Source: Pseudomonadota bacterium
GTDB taxonomy: Bacteria; Pseudomonadota; Gammaproteobacteria; Burkholderiales; Gallionellaceae
DNA: 6,243 bases
Direction of reading: 5' to 3'
NCBI GenBank assembly: GCA_021783855.1
Contig: JAJXTL010000155.1
Coordinates: 1-6,243 of the forward strand
The notes beneath the pieces were generated by a model. It was not told the DNA's origin and searched no databases. It worked only from the letters and a program-made list of their open reading frames with translations. The position numbers and the translations under genes are program-made. This document shows positions 1-6,243 of the stretch, piece after piece; within the stretch, counting starts at the first letter, position 1; each line of letters starts with the position of its first letter.

Positions 1-559
1 CGATGGGTACCGATTCGCCGGTAAGCATGGATTGGTCGAGCAGCACTTCCCCGCCGGTGATGTGTACATCCGCGGCCACCACGCCACCGAGCGAGAGCTT
101 CACCACGTCACCCGGCACAAGCTCGGTCGCGGGGATGGTTTTCCACGCGCCGTCGCGCCGGGTGGATGCGTTCAGCGCGAGCCGCGACTTCAGTGCGGCG
201 AGGGTCGCCTGGGCACGGCTTTCCTGGAACAGTCCGAGTGCCGCGTTGAACACCAGCAGGCCGGCGATGATCGCGGCCTCGACATGCTTGCCGACTACCA
301 GTTCGAGCACAATCGCGGCCTCAAGCATCCACGGAACAGGGGCCCAGAATTTTTCGAGCGCCATGCGCAGCGGGTGCATGCTCGTATCCGGCATCGCGTT
401 GGGGCCGAACTTCGTCAGAAGGCGGCTGGCCTCGTCACTGGTCAGGCCGCCGGTCGGCTGATCCTTTGCGGCACCCGTCGGCTTGGCATCGGGTTTCTCG
501 TCGGGCTCGGCTCCGGGTTTAGATTCGGGAACTTCGGGCTGCTCGTTATTCGGTTCCAT
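1..559 (-). CDS. P-type cation ATPase, probable P3A proton-pumping ATPase (N-terminal part, runs off left edge)
   Basis: This is the first 186 codons of a P-type ATPase; the rest lies beyond the window. ATG at 559 is preceded by AAGGAA (568-573) with an 8-nt spacer. Visible in order: a Pro/Glu/Lys-rich, probably disordered head (residues 1-36); a cation-ATPase N-terminal motif with GLTSDEA and FGPNAMP (38-57); FWAPVPWMLEAA (71-82) leading into TM1; TM2 around 93-112; then the start of the actuator domain with ELVPGDVV (146-153) and DQSMLTGESVP (175-185), which holds the TGES dephosphorylation loop. The phosphorylation-site DKTG and the nucleotide domain are off-window. The PVPWMLEAA segment is typical of plasma-membrane H+-ATPases (P3A), which use ATP to expel protons from the cytoplasm. 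Specificity for H+ rather than another cation is inferred from this N-terminus only. A 151-bp gap separates it from the upstream phosphatase gene, so it may have its own promoter. Confidence 0.9.
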   Translation of the reverse strand, partial: MEPNNEQPEVPESKPGAEPDEKPDAKPTGAAKDQPTGGLTSDEASRLLTKFGPNAMPDTSMHPLRMALEKFWAPVPWMLEAAIVLELVVGKHVEAAIIAGLLVFNAALGLFQESRAQATLAALKSRLALNASTRRDGAWKTIPATELVPGDVVKLSLGGVVAADVHITGGEVLLDQSMLTGESVPI

Positions 560-710
560 GATGGGTATTCCTTATGGTTCGGCAATAGCATCAGTCTAAC
601 CACGAATACCGGCCGCTACCGTACGGCAACGCACTTAACCGGCCAATGGCGCATCGGCCTGTGGCACTAGAATCCCCCAGCTCACCGCTTGTTGGACCGT
701 GAGCTGCGGA
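560..710 (-). other. 151-bp gap upstream of the ATPase gene
   Basis: The gap contains the inverted repeat at 678-706, several short GGCC-rich palindromes (around 612-660), the 9-mer GGTTAGACT (593-601, minus strand) that also occurs before ackA, and the ATPase ribosome site at 568-573. It is the largest non-coding stretch in the window and the best candidate for a separate promoter, but I see no good sigma-70 pair with standard spacing. Confidence 0.45.
678..706. repeat. 8-bp perfect inverted repeat in the phosphatase-ATPase gap
   Basis: CAGCTCAC (678-685) and GTGAGCTG (699-706) are exact reverse complements separated by 13 nt. They begin five bases after the phosphatase stop codon. The RNA could form a stem-loop, but neither strand has a following T run: the minus strand continues with GGGGGATTC. 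A standard intrinsic terminator is therefore unlikely. It could be a processing or attenuation hairpin, a protein-binding palindrome, or chance. Confidence 0.45.
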
Positions 711-1310
711 TCAGTGAGCACGCGCATTCCACAATGCAATGACCGGCACGCCCGGGTGGTGGGGATCGAAAGCCAAAATACTGAACGATGCCGTGCCGAG
801 CGTGAAATGCTGTGCCTCATTTACCGCCAGTCCGATCCAGCGCATCGCCAGAACGCAGCCTAGCTGACCGTGCGAAAAGAGTGCGATATTACCGTCCAGT
901 TTGAGCAGACGGGCGATGAGGCGATCGGCGCGTGCGGATATTTGCGCGGGCGTTTCACCGCCCGGACAGCCGTCCCGGTAAACATCCCAGTCCGGTCGCG
1001 CCTTGCGGATATCGAGAGAACTCAGCCCTTCGTAATCGCCATAGTCCCATTCGGCAAGATCCGCTTCTATTTCCGGTAGTGTATCCAGACCGGCCAGCTC
1101 ACAGGTTCGCAGTGCACGCTTGAGCGGGCTGCTCAATACATGGGCAAACGAGATTTCCGGCAGGCGGCGGCTCAGTTCACGCGCCTCTTCCTCGCCGTTC
1201 CGGGTCAACGGAATATCCGTGCGTCCGGTGTGCCGGCCGGCGAGAGACCACTCGGTTTCGCCATGCCTGATGAGATACAAATGCAAGGCATTGGATGTAC
1301 CTGTTTTCAT
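711..1310 (-). CDS. Histidine phosphatase family protein (phosphoglycerate-mutase fold), possible sugar-bisphosphatase
   Basis: The 199-aa protein is a normal length for a single-domain cytoplasmic histidine phosphatase. The nucleophile motif LIRHGETEW lies at residues 13-21 (His16, with Arg15). SSPLKRALRT (60-69) supplies the second arginine (about Arg65). AEWDYGDYEG (86-95) carries the acid Glu87, and FSHGQ (145-149) the second histidine, His147. All the core catalytic residues are present. The elements TEWS..G..TG.TD.PLT, EWDYGDYEG and RDGC..GET resemble, from memory, yeast Shb17 sedoheptulose-1,7-bisphosphatase more than cofactor-dependent glycolytic mutases. General annotations such as alpha-ribazole phosphatase or GpmB-like remain possible. 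ATG 1310 was chosen because it sits five codons before the conserved strand and overlaps the preceding small ORF's stop (ATGA). The nearest purine-rich site, GGAAG at 1321-1325, is 10 nt away, so translation is probably coupled. The frame stays open upstream to 1499, but that extension has no family similarity. Confidence 0.88.
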   Translation of the reverse strand: MKTGTSNALHLYLIRHGETEWSLAGRHTGRTDIPLTRNGEEEARELSRRLPEISFAHVLSSPLKRALRTCELAGLDTLPEIEADLAEWDYGDYEGLSSLDIRKARPDWDVYRDGCPGGETPAQISARADRLIARLLKLDGNIALFSHGQLGCVLAMRWIGLAVNEAQHFTLGTASFSILAFDPHHPGVPVIALWNARAH

Positions 1311-1453
1311 GCGCCGGTAACTTCCATCGCAGCACTGTATTCGCCGCGGCGCGCAGCCCGGTTGCATCTGGCCTGTTGCAACAGCGCCTGTTGGGCCGTT
1401 TTCACACTTGCGACTAACGCCTGCGCGATATTCATAAGTTCCTGCTTGTTCAT
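1307..1453 (-). CDS. Small 48-aa hypothetical protein between xfp and the phosphatase
   Basis: I do not recognise this family. The 48-codon ORF starts at ATG 1453, which overlaps the phosphoketolase stop codon (ATGA), and ends with a TGA that overlaps the phosphatase ATG in the same way. A strong ribosome site GGGAGG (1458-1463) lies 4 nt before the start. Residues 3-28 look like one amphipathic helix with hydrophobic positions roughly every 3-4 residues (Leu6, Ile9, Leu13, Val17, Ala20, Leu24), suggesting a short coiled coil or a protein-binding helix. It is followed by a Cys30-containing basic patch (Arg29, Arg32, Arg35, Arg36) and a neutral tail. There is no signal peptide or membrane segment. 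Its place inside the operon suggests a partner or regulator of phosphoketolase or the phosphatase. Alternatively it is a coupling ORF whose translation delivers ribosomes to the phosphatase. That it is coding is inferred from the RBS and overlaps, not from homology. Confidence 0.62.
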   Translation of the reverse strand: MNKQELMNIAQALVASVKTAQQALLQQARCNRAARRGEYSAAMEVTGA

Positions 1454-3822
1454 CTTGCCTCCCACTTCCAGTTAAGTATCTCCGGCATGTCTTCGCCATA
1501 TTTTTCGATGTACTGTTTGTGTTCGATGAGCTTGTCTTTTAACTGCTGCTTAAGATAAATGCCCCTGTCGCCGGTCTGAGGAAGGCGGTCGATGGCGTCC
1601 ATCACCAGATGGAAGCGGTCCAGATCGTTCAGCACCGTCATGTCAAACGGCGTGGTGATGGTGCCCTCCTCTTTGTAGCCGCGGACGTGTATGTTATCGT
1701 GATTGGTGCGGCGGTAGGTCAGCCGATGGATCAGCCACGGGTAGGCGTGGTAGGCGAAAATGACCGGTTTATCCGTGGTGAACAGCTCGTCGAAATCCAT
1801 GTCGGAGAGTCCGTGCGGATGCTCTGATGGCGGCTGCAACTTCATCAGATCGACGACATTGACCACGCGGATTTTCAACTCAGGTAAATGCTCACGCAGG
1901 ATGGAGACGGCAGCCAGCGTCTCAAGCGTCGGCACATCGCCGCAGCAGGCCATCACCACGTCGGGGGTCACCGCCTGATCGTTGCTGGCCCATTGCCAGA
2001 TGCCGATGCCTTGGGTGCAATGCTTGACTGCGGCGTCCATATTCAGCCACTGCGGCGCAGGGTGTTTGCCCGCGACCACCACGTTGACGTAATGACGACT
2101 CCTCAGGCAGTGATCCATCACCGACAGCAGGCAATTTGCATCGGGCGGGAAGTAGACCCGCACCACCTCGGCTTTCTTGTTCACCACATGGTCGATGAAG
2201 CCGGGATCCTGATGGGTAAAGCCGTTGTGATCCTGACGCCAGACATGGGACGTCAGCAGGTAATTGAGCGAGGCGATCTTGCGCCGCCATGGCAGTTGCG
2301 CGGTGACCTTCAGCCATTTGGCGTGCTGATTGAACATCGAATCGATGATGTGGATGAACGCCTCGTAGCAGTTGAACAGCCCATGCCGGCCGGTCAGCAG
2401 GTAGCCCTCCAACCAGCCCTCGCATTGATGTTCGCTGAGCATTTCCATCACGCGCCCGGTCGGTGCGAGAAGCTCGTCGTTCGGCACGGTCGCAGCAAGC
2501 CACTGGCGTTGGGTAACTTCAAACAGCGCTTCCAGCCCATTGGAGAGCGTCTCGTCAGGGCCGAATACGCGGAAATTCGTATCGTTGAGCTTCGCCACAT
2601 CGCGCAAAAAAGGCCCCAGCACATGCGTGTCGCCAATGCCGGGTGCGCCGGGCTCAGGTACACGGGCGGCGTAGTCGCGAAAATCCGGCATGCGCAAGTC
2701 GCGCAGCAGCATGCCGCCATTGGCGTGGGGATTTGCGCTCATGCGGCGACAGCCCTCGGGCGACAGTTCGGCCAGTTCCGCTTGCAGGCGGCCTTGCTCG
2801 TCGAACAGTTCTTCAGGCCGGTAGCTCCTCATCCAGCTTTCCAGCAACTGAAGATGTTCGGGATGATTATTCGGGTTGAGCGGCACCTGATGCGCATGGA
2901 AGGTACCCTCGATCTGCACGCCGTCAACCACCTTTGGCCCGGTCCAACCCTTGGGCGATTTCAGTACGATCATCGGCCAGCGCGGGCGTGTGAAGTCGTT
3001 ATTGTCGCGCGCATTGCGCTGAATTTGTCGAATATGCTCAATGACTCCGTCCAGCATGCCGGCCATCCGTTGGTGCATCTCTTCCGGCTCATCGCCTTCC
3101 ACAAAATAAGGCGTCCAGCCATAACCCTTCAGCAATTGTTCCAGTTCTTCATGTTCGATGCGCGCGAGAACGGTCGGGTTGCTGATCTTGTAACCATTCA
3201 GATGCAGGATGGGCAGCACAGCACCGTCCGTTGCCGGATCGAGAAACTTGTTGGAATGCCACGCGGTGGCCAAGGGCCCGGTTTCCGCCTCGCCATCGCC
3301 GATGACGCAGGCCACGATCAAATCGGGATTATCGAATACCGCGCCGAACGAGTGGCTGAGCGAATAGCCCAGCTCGCCTCCTTCGTGAATCGACCCGGGT
3401 GTCTCCGGCGATGCATGGCTGGGAATGCCGCCGGGAAACGAAAACTGCAAAAACAACTTCTGCAAGCCGGCTTCATCCTGACTGATGTTGGGATAGATTT
3501 CGCTGTAAGTGCCTTCGAGATAGGTGTTGGCGACGACAGCAGGTCCTCCGTGTCCGGGGCCGGACACATAAATCATGTCGAGATCATATTGTTTGATGAC
3601 CCGGTTCAGGTGCGCGTAAATGAAGTTCTGTCCGGGCGTCGTGCCCCAGTGCCCGAGCAGCATGCGCTTGACATCCGTCGCCGCCAGCGGCCGTGTCAAG
3701 AGCGGATTGTCGTAGAGATAAATCTGGCCGACCGACAGATAGTTGGCGGCGCGCCAATAGGCATCTATTTTGTACAGCAGATCAGGCGACAACGGTTTGT
3801 CCGGCAACTCAGTTGTATTCAT
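1450..3822 (-). CDS. xfp: Phosphoketolase (xylulose-5-phosphate/fructose-6-phosphate)
   Basis: Thiamine-diphosphate enzyme that cleaves xylulose-5-P (and usually fructose-6-P) with phosphate to acetyl phosphate plus glyceraldehyde-3-P (or erythrose-4-P). The 790 residues match the family's usual length of about 800. Signatures in order: GHWG (57-60); SGPGHGGPA (87-95); the phosphoketolase signature [18 protein letters not shown] (144-161); the ThDP/Mg-binding GDGEAETGP (175-183) with downstream NG (209-210); KGWTGP (291-296); FHAHQVPL (308-315); [11 protein letters not shown] (418-428); SEHQ with Glu464, the likely cofactor-activating glutamate; LTGRHG (476-481); and [11 protein letters not shown] (531-541). 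The expected active-site histidines appear present (about 58, 91, 136, 311, 537). ATG 3822 was chosen because GGAG lies 7 nt before it. An in-frame ATG at 3828 is too close to that site, and a TTG at 3840 has no support. It overlaps ackA by 14 nt, so acetyl phosphate producer and consumer are coupled. Substrate preference cannot be read from the sequence. Confidence 0.98.
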   Translation of the reverse strand: MNTTELPDKPLSPDLLYKIDAYWRAANYLSVGQIYLYDNPLLTRPLAATDVKRMLLGHWGTTPGQNFIYAHLNRVIKQYDLDMIYVSGPGHGGPAVVANTYLEGTYSEIYPNISQDEAGLQKLFLQFSFPGGIPSHASPETPGSIHEGGELGYSLSHSFGAVFDNPDLIVACVIGDGEAETGPLATAWHSNKFLDPATDGAVLPILHLNGYKISNPTVLARIEHEELEQLLKGYGWTPYFVEGDEPEEMHQRMAGMLDGVIEHIRQIQRNARDNNDFTRPRWPMIVLKSPKGWTGPKVVDGVQIEGTFHAHQVPLNPNNHPEHLQLLESWMRSYRPEELFDEQGRLQAELAELSPEGCRRMSANPHANGGMLLRDLRMPDFRDYAARVPEPGAPGIGDTHVLGPFLRDVAKLNDTNFRVFGPDETLSNGLEALFEVTQRQWLAATVPNDELLAPTGRVMEMLSEHQCEGWLEGYLLTGRHGLFNCYEAFIHIIDSMFNQHAKWLKVTAQLPWRRKIASLNYLLTSHVWRQDHNGFTHQDPGFIDHVVNKKAEVVRVYFPPDANCLLSVMDHCLRSRHYVNVVVAGKHPAPQWLNMDAAVKHCTQGIGIWQWASNDQAVTPDVVMACCGDVPTLETLAAVSILREHLPELKIRVVNVVDLMKLQPPSEHPHGLSDMDFDELFTTDKPVIFAYHAYPWLIHRLTYRRTNHDNIHVRGYKEEGTITTPFDMTVLNDLDRFHLVMDAIDRLPQTGDRGIYLKQQLKDKLIEHKQYIEKYGEDMPEILNWKWEAR
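1458..1463 (-). promoter_or_regulatory. Ribosome binding site of the 48-aa ORF
   Basis: GGGAGG on the minus strand, 4 nt upstream of ATG 1453, lies inside the last codons of xfp. It is among the best Shine-Dalgarno matches in the window and is the main support for the small ORF being translated. Confidence 0.7.
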
Positions 3823-5008
3823 GCGCATTCTCCATTTCAATTTGAATATCCAAAACGTGGCAGACCGATTTCGCGATCATCACTTCCTCATCCGTATGCA
3901 TGACCCGAACCGTGACACGTCCGGATGACGCTGAAATCACAGCCGCATTGCCCGCATTGCGCTGTTTATCGATTTCGATACCCAAAAATTCCAGCCCGTC
4001 GCAGATGCGCGCGCGGATCACGGGCGCGTTCTCTCCGATGCCGCCCGCGAACACCAGCGTGTCTAGCCCACCCAGCGCTGCCGTATAGGCGCCGATGCAT
4101 TTTTTGATCTGGTAACAGAACAGTGCTACCGCTTCAGCGGCTCTAACATCGGTCGATTCATGCGCCAGCAGGTCGCGCATGTCGGAACTGGTCTGGGACA
4201 CGCCGAGCAGTCCGGATTCGTGATTGACCAGATGACTGAATTGTTCGGGCGTCATATTTTTCATCAAATACCCTGCCACACCGGGATCCAGATCGCCTGA
4301 ACGCGTGCTCATCACCACACCCGCAGCCGGCGTAAATCCCATGCTTGTGTCTATGGGCTTGCCATCCTGCACCGCGGCCAGACTTGCGCCATTGCCCAGA
4401 TGCGCGAGTATCACCCGCCCTGTCGCAGGTACGCCCAGACGCGCGAGTTCCTCCATCAGATAGGCATAGGACAGGCCGTGAAACCCGTAACGACGCAGCC
4501 CCTGCGCCTCATAACGACGCGGTATCGGCAAAACTTGCGCCACGCGCGGAAGGCAATGGTGAAAAGCCGTGTCGAAACACGCCACTTGCGGCAACTCGGG
4601 ATAGCGGCGATGAAACGCCTCGGTCAACAGGATTTCTTCCGGCAAATGCTCGGGATCGAAAGGACAAAGCCCGTGCAACGCTTCTACCATTTTTGCCGTG
4701 ATGCGCTCAGGCTGGCTGTATTTCGGCCCGCCATGCACCACGCGATGCCCGACTGCGGCCAGGGCTACACCGCGTTCCTCAATCCAGTCCATCAGCACGG
4801 CCACGGCGGCAGTATGATCCGGCGCCGTCACTGGCCGCGAAAAATTGTCCTGCGGGGTCAATCCTTGAACGCGCAAGGCCGCCTCCGGCAAGCCGATCCG
4901 CTCAATGCTACCTGCAAGGATCCGGCGCAGCGCGCCATCGAACAGCGCGAACTTGATACTCGATGAGCCGCCATTGATGGTCAGAATGTGTGCGTCAGCA
5001 GGTTTCAT
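3809..5008 (-). CDS. ackA: Acetate kinase
   Basis: Cytoplasmic ASKHA-fold kinase interconverting acetyl phosphate + ADP and acetate + ATP. Placed directly before phosphoketolase, it most likely makes ATP from the acetyl phosphate that enzyme produces. The 399 residues match the family length. Visible motifs: the N-terminal signature [11 protein letters not shown] (10-20) with Asn12; GHRVVHGG (87-94), Arg89 being the expected substrate arginine; CFDTAFH (144-150), Asp146 the expected catalytic acid; YGFHGLSY (174-181); HLGNGASL (203-210); the second signature DTSMGFTP (220-227) through TRSGDLDPG (235-243) with Arg236; [10 protein letters not shown] (320-329); and HTDEE (371-375) with the metal-site glutamate. 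The stretch between TP and TRSGD reads AAGVVMS where many bacterial AckA proteins have LEGLMMG, a mild deviation. ATG 5008 follows GAGGA (5016-5020) with a 7-nt spacer. The gene starts 45 bp after the cytochrome stop and overlaps xfp by 14 nt. Confidence 0.98.
   Translation of the reverse strand: MKPADAHILTINGGSSSIKFALFDGALRRILAGSIERIGLPEAALRVQGLTPQDNFSRPVTAPDHTAAVAVLMDWIEERGVALAAVGHRVVHGGPKYSQPERITAKMVEALHGLCPFDPEHLPEEILLTEAFHRRYPELPQVACFDTAFHHCLPRVAQVLPIPRRYEAQGLRRYGFHGLSYAYLMEELARLGVPATGRVILAHLGNGASLAAVQDGKPIDTSMGFTPAAGVVMSTRSGDLDPGVAGYLMKNMTPEQFSHLVNHESGLLGVSQTSSDMRDLLAHESTDVRAAEAVALFCYQIKKCIGAYTAALGGLDTLVFAGGIGENAPVIRARICDGLEFLGIEIDKQRNAGNAAVISASSGRVTVRVMHTDEEVMIAKSVCHVLDIQIEMENAHEYN
3830..3833 (-). 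promoter_or_regulatory. Ribosome binding site deciding the xfp start
   Basis: GGAG on the minus strand lies 7 nt upstream of ATG 3822, inside the last codons of ackA. The spacing favours 3822 over the in-frame ATG at 3828, which would leave only 1 nt. Confidence 0.65.
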
Positions 5009-5053
5009 GAAGGTTTCCTCGTGATACTTAGTCTAACCGGATCATTGAACAGC

Positions 5054-5611
5054 TTATTTCTGCTCCGGCAGGTTCACGGATGCCACCGGCCAGTTCTGAA
5101 CTTGCAGCCATACCTGCTGGACAGCGGGCGGCAGCTTGTCCATATACTTCAGAAAAAGTGCCAACGTCCATATCTGCTGATCGTTCAGGGTGTAGCCGAA
5201 CGAAGGCATGCCCGTCAGACGTATGCCATGGCGAATCTTCCAGAACGAATAGCCTTCCGGGTCATCTTCAACGCCATCTGTCACCAATTGCGGCGGCTTT
5301 TGATAAAGGCCTTTCGCGATCGGTGAGGGCGCCGTCGCGCCTTTTGCTGAACCATGGCAAACCGTGCAATTTTGCGCAAAAAGATGAACGCCATTCATGA
5401 GATTCTGATCCGTCAGTGCCACCGGATTTTGCTCTTTTGGCGCATCGCGGCGCAGTGTGGCATCTAGCGAGGTGCGCGCCATCCAGGTTTCCAGCCTGCC
5501 GGGTTTGGCATCTGCATTGGCAGGAATAAGCCCGCTTTGCACCAGCATATAAGCACCCGTCAGGGCAAGCACTAACGTCAATGCAACGCCTGAAACAACA
5601 TTTTTCAACAT
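5054..5611 (-). CDS. Class I mono-haem cytochrome c, membrane-anchored or exported
   Basis: A 185-aa electron-transfer protein of the periplasmic side. Lys3 and a hydrophobic stretch (about residues 5-25) form a signal peptide or uncleaved anchor. ANADA (31-35) offers possible signal-peptidase sites, so both fates are open. One haem-binding motif, CTVCH, lies at 82-86, and the likely distal ligand is Met135 in LTGMPSFGYTLND, the usual class I arrangement. A linker of about 45 residues separates the anchor from the haem domain, and a Trp/Pro-rich tail (about 160-185) follows the last helix. AAGGAG (5617-5622) lies 5 nt before ATG 5611. The gene comes 85 bp after glgX and 45 bp before ackA on the same strand, so it may be the first gene of the ackA-xfp operon. 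The electron partner is unknown; no oxidase or dehydrogenase gene is visible here. A link to fermentation is not explained by any known pathway. Confidence 0.93.
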   Translation of the reverse strand: MLKNVVSGVALTLVLALTGAYMLVQSGLIPANADAKPGRLETWMARTSLDATLRRDAPKEQNPVALTDQNLMNGVHLFAQNCTVCHGSAKGATAPSPIAKGLYQKPPQLVTDGVEDDPEGYSFWKIRHGIRLTGMPSFGYTLNDQQIWTLALFLKYMDKLPPAVQQVWLQVQNWPVASVNLPEQK

Positions 5612-5696
5612 AACATCTCCTTATTTGACATCTGCTCATTACTAAAATCCGACATCGCTATCCACGCTTTCACTTGGCTTGCCTTGAATGCATCTG
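5612..5696 (-). other. 85-bp gap between glgX and the cytochrome gene
   Basis: It holds the cytochrome ribosome site and no convincing terminator: the only pairing near the glgX stop is short and imperfect and has no T run. I found no clear -35/-10 pair. Read-through from glgX, or a promoter of a type I cannot recognise here, are both possible. Confidence 0.4.
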
Positions 5697-6243
5697 TTAC
5701 GCCTTCATTTCACGAGCCAGCAGTATGGCGCTGGATCTGGAATTCATCCGGTAAGTTTGCTGATCTTGCAGAAGCACTTCCTCACCCGCAGCAAACAGGT
5801 CTTGATGCGCGCCGGTGTCCACGGACAGATGCCACTGCGTACCCTGTGGGGCGGGCGGCAAGCGAAAATCTACGATATCGGCGTCGGCATTGAACATCAG
5901 CAAAAAGGCGTGCTGGGCATCTTCATGGATCAGACAGGCAAACTGTTTTGACTGGGGATCAGTCCAGTCGGGTAATCCGCCTTGCGGCGCAAACCAGTGG
6001 ATATCGGCATCCGTATAGAATTGCTCCCTGGAAAGAACAGGATGGGCGCGACGAAAAGCGATCATGCCACGGGTGAAACGGAAAATTTCGCCGTGCTGCG
6101 CCAAGCCATTCCAGTCATACCAGCTCGTCTCGTTGTCCTGACACCAGGCGTTGTTGTTGCCGTTTTGCGTGCGGCGAAATTCGTCGCCGCCCAGCAACAT
6201 CGGCACGCCGCGTGAAACCAGCAGCGTCAGAATGAAGTTTTTG
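5697..6243 (-). CDS. glgX: Glycogen debranching enzyme, GlgX type (C-terminal part, runs off right edge)
   Basis: This is the last 181 residues of a GH13 isoamylase-type enzyme that hydrolyses alpha-1,6 branch points of glycogen or limit dextrins in the cytoplasm. The fragment opens with KNFILTLLVSRGVPMLLGGD, the strand and loop near the end of the catalytic barrel. It continues with GDEFRRTQNGNNNAW (19-33) and CQDNETSWYDW (34-44), a block typical of GlgX/TreX debranching enzymes. After FRFTRGMIAFRRAHPVL comes the C-terminal beta-sandwich (about 95-181), with LLMFNADADIVDFRLP as one strand pair and SRSSAILLARE at the end. The catalytic Asp and Glu lie in the missing N-terminal portion. Linkage specificity (GlgX versus TreX) cannot be separated from this part alone; GlgX is preferred because of the central-carbon genes beside it. 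It is followed on the same strand by the cytochrome c gene after 85 bp. Confidence 0.9.
   Translation of the reverse strand, partial: KNFILTLLVSRGVPMLLGGDEFRRTQNGNNNAWCQDNETSWYDWNGLAQHGEIFRFTRGMIAFRRAHPVLSREQFYTDADIHWFAPQGGLPDWTDPQSKQFACLIHEDAQHAFLLMFNADADIVDFRLPPAPQGTQWHLSVDTGAHQDLFAAGEEVLLQDQQTYRMNSRSSAILLAREMKA

Noticed and set aside
608..660. GGCC-rich short palindromes (CCGGCCG, CCGTACGG, GGCC...GGCC) before the ATPase
   Set aside because: These are short and expected in GC-rich DNA. They do not form one convincing long stem or a recognisable operator.
3..670. Plus-strand open frames at 3-461 and 32-670
   Set aside because: They are shadows opposite the ATPase coding region, whose minus-strand translation shows clear P-type ATPase motifs up to TGES.
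1311..1499. Longer phosphatase start at 1499, or an internal ATG at 1337
   Set aside because: The extra 63 residues overlap the end of xfp and the 48-aa ORF, have low-quality composition and no family similarity. ATG 1310 lies just before the conserved LYLIRHG strand and in an ATGA overlap.
1888..3903. A 671-codon open frame on the plus strand opposite xfp
   Set aside because: Its codons pair exactly with xfp codons, so it stays open only because xfp avoids TTA, CTA and TCA codons, as expected in a biased, well-expressed gene. The translation is His/Arg-rich, lacks family features, and lies opposite an unmistakable phosphoketolase.
4345..4966. Plus-strand open frames opposite ackA (118 and 188 codons)
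   Set aside because: Antisense to a complete acetate kinase with all motifs; composition is Arg/Pro-rich and no family is recognisable.
5268..5639. 123-codon minus-strand frame overlapping the cytochrome gene, with several Cys
   Set aside because: It is an out-of-frame reading of the cytochrome c gene, has no CxxCH, and lacks the RBS-placed start that the cytochrome has.
5605..5655. 16-codon upstream ORF overlapping the cytochrome c start (minus strand, ATG 5655, TGA 5605-5607)
   Set aside because: It has no good ribosome site and is very short. The stop-start overlap could be chance, so it is not annotated, although a leader peptide cannot be excluded.

Overview
The window is a compact run of genes, all on the minus strand, so transcription goes from high to low coordinates. 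Protein motifs and the GC-leaning codon use suggest a Gram-negative proteobacterium. A respiratory, possibly autotrophic or methylotrophic beta- or gammaproteobacterium is plausible, because an exported mono-haem cytochrome c sits beside glycogen and phosphoketolase genes. The sequence alone does not fix the taxon.

In transcription order: (1) the last 181 codons of a GlgX-type glycogen debranching enzyme enter from the right edge (6243-5697). (2) After 85 bp comes a membrane-anchored or exported class I cytochrome c (5611-5054). (3) 45 bp later comes acetate kinase, ackA (5008-3809). (4) Phosphoketolase, xfp, follows with a 14-nt overlap (3822-1450). (5) A 48-codon small ORF (1453-1307) is joined to xfp by a 4-nt ATGA overlap. 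(6) A second ATGA overlap joins it to a histidine-phosphatase (phosphoglycerate-mutase fold) gene (1310-711). (7) After a 151-bp gap holding an 8-bp inverted repeat comes the start of a P-type (P3A-like) proton-pumping ATPase (559 to the left edge).

The core ackA-xfp-smORF-phosphatase block looks like a translationally coupled operon. Phosphoketolase splits xylulose-5-P or fructose-6-P with phosphate into acetyl phosphate and a shorter sugar phosphate. Acetate kinase then turns acetyl phosphate and ADP into acetate and ATP. With a debranching enzyme upstream and a probable proton pump downstream, the neighbourhood reads as a module for drawing energy from stored glycogen and handling the acid produced. 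That physiological reading is inference.

The most novel items are the unannotated 48-aa protein wedged between xfp and the phosphatase, and the phosphatase itself. Its motifs resemble the yeast Shb17 sedoheptulose-bisphosphatase type, which would make sense next to a phosphoketolase that yields erythrose-4-P. I saw no tRNA, rRNA, CRISPR array, insertion sequence or convincing rho-independent terminator. No gene-free stretch exceeds 300 bases.
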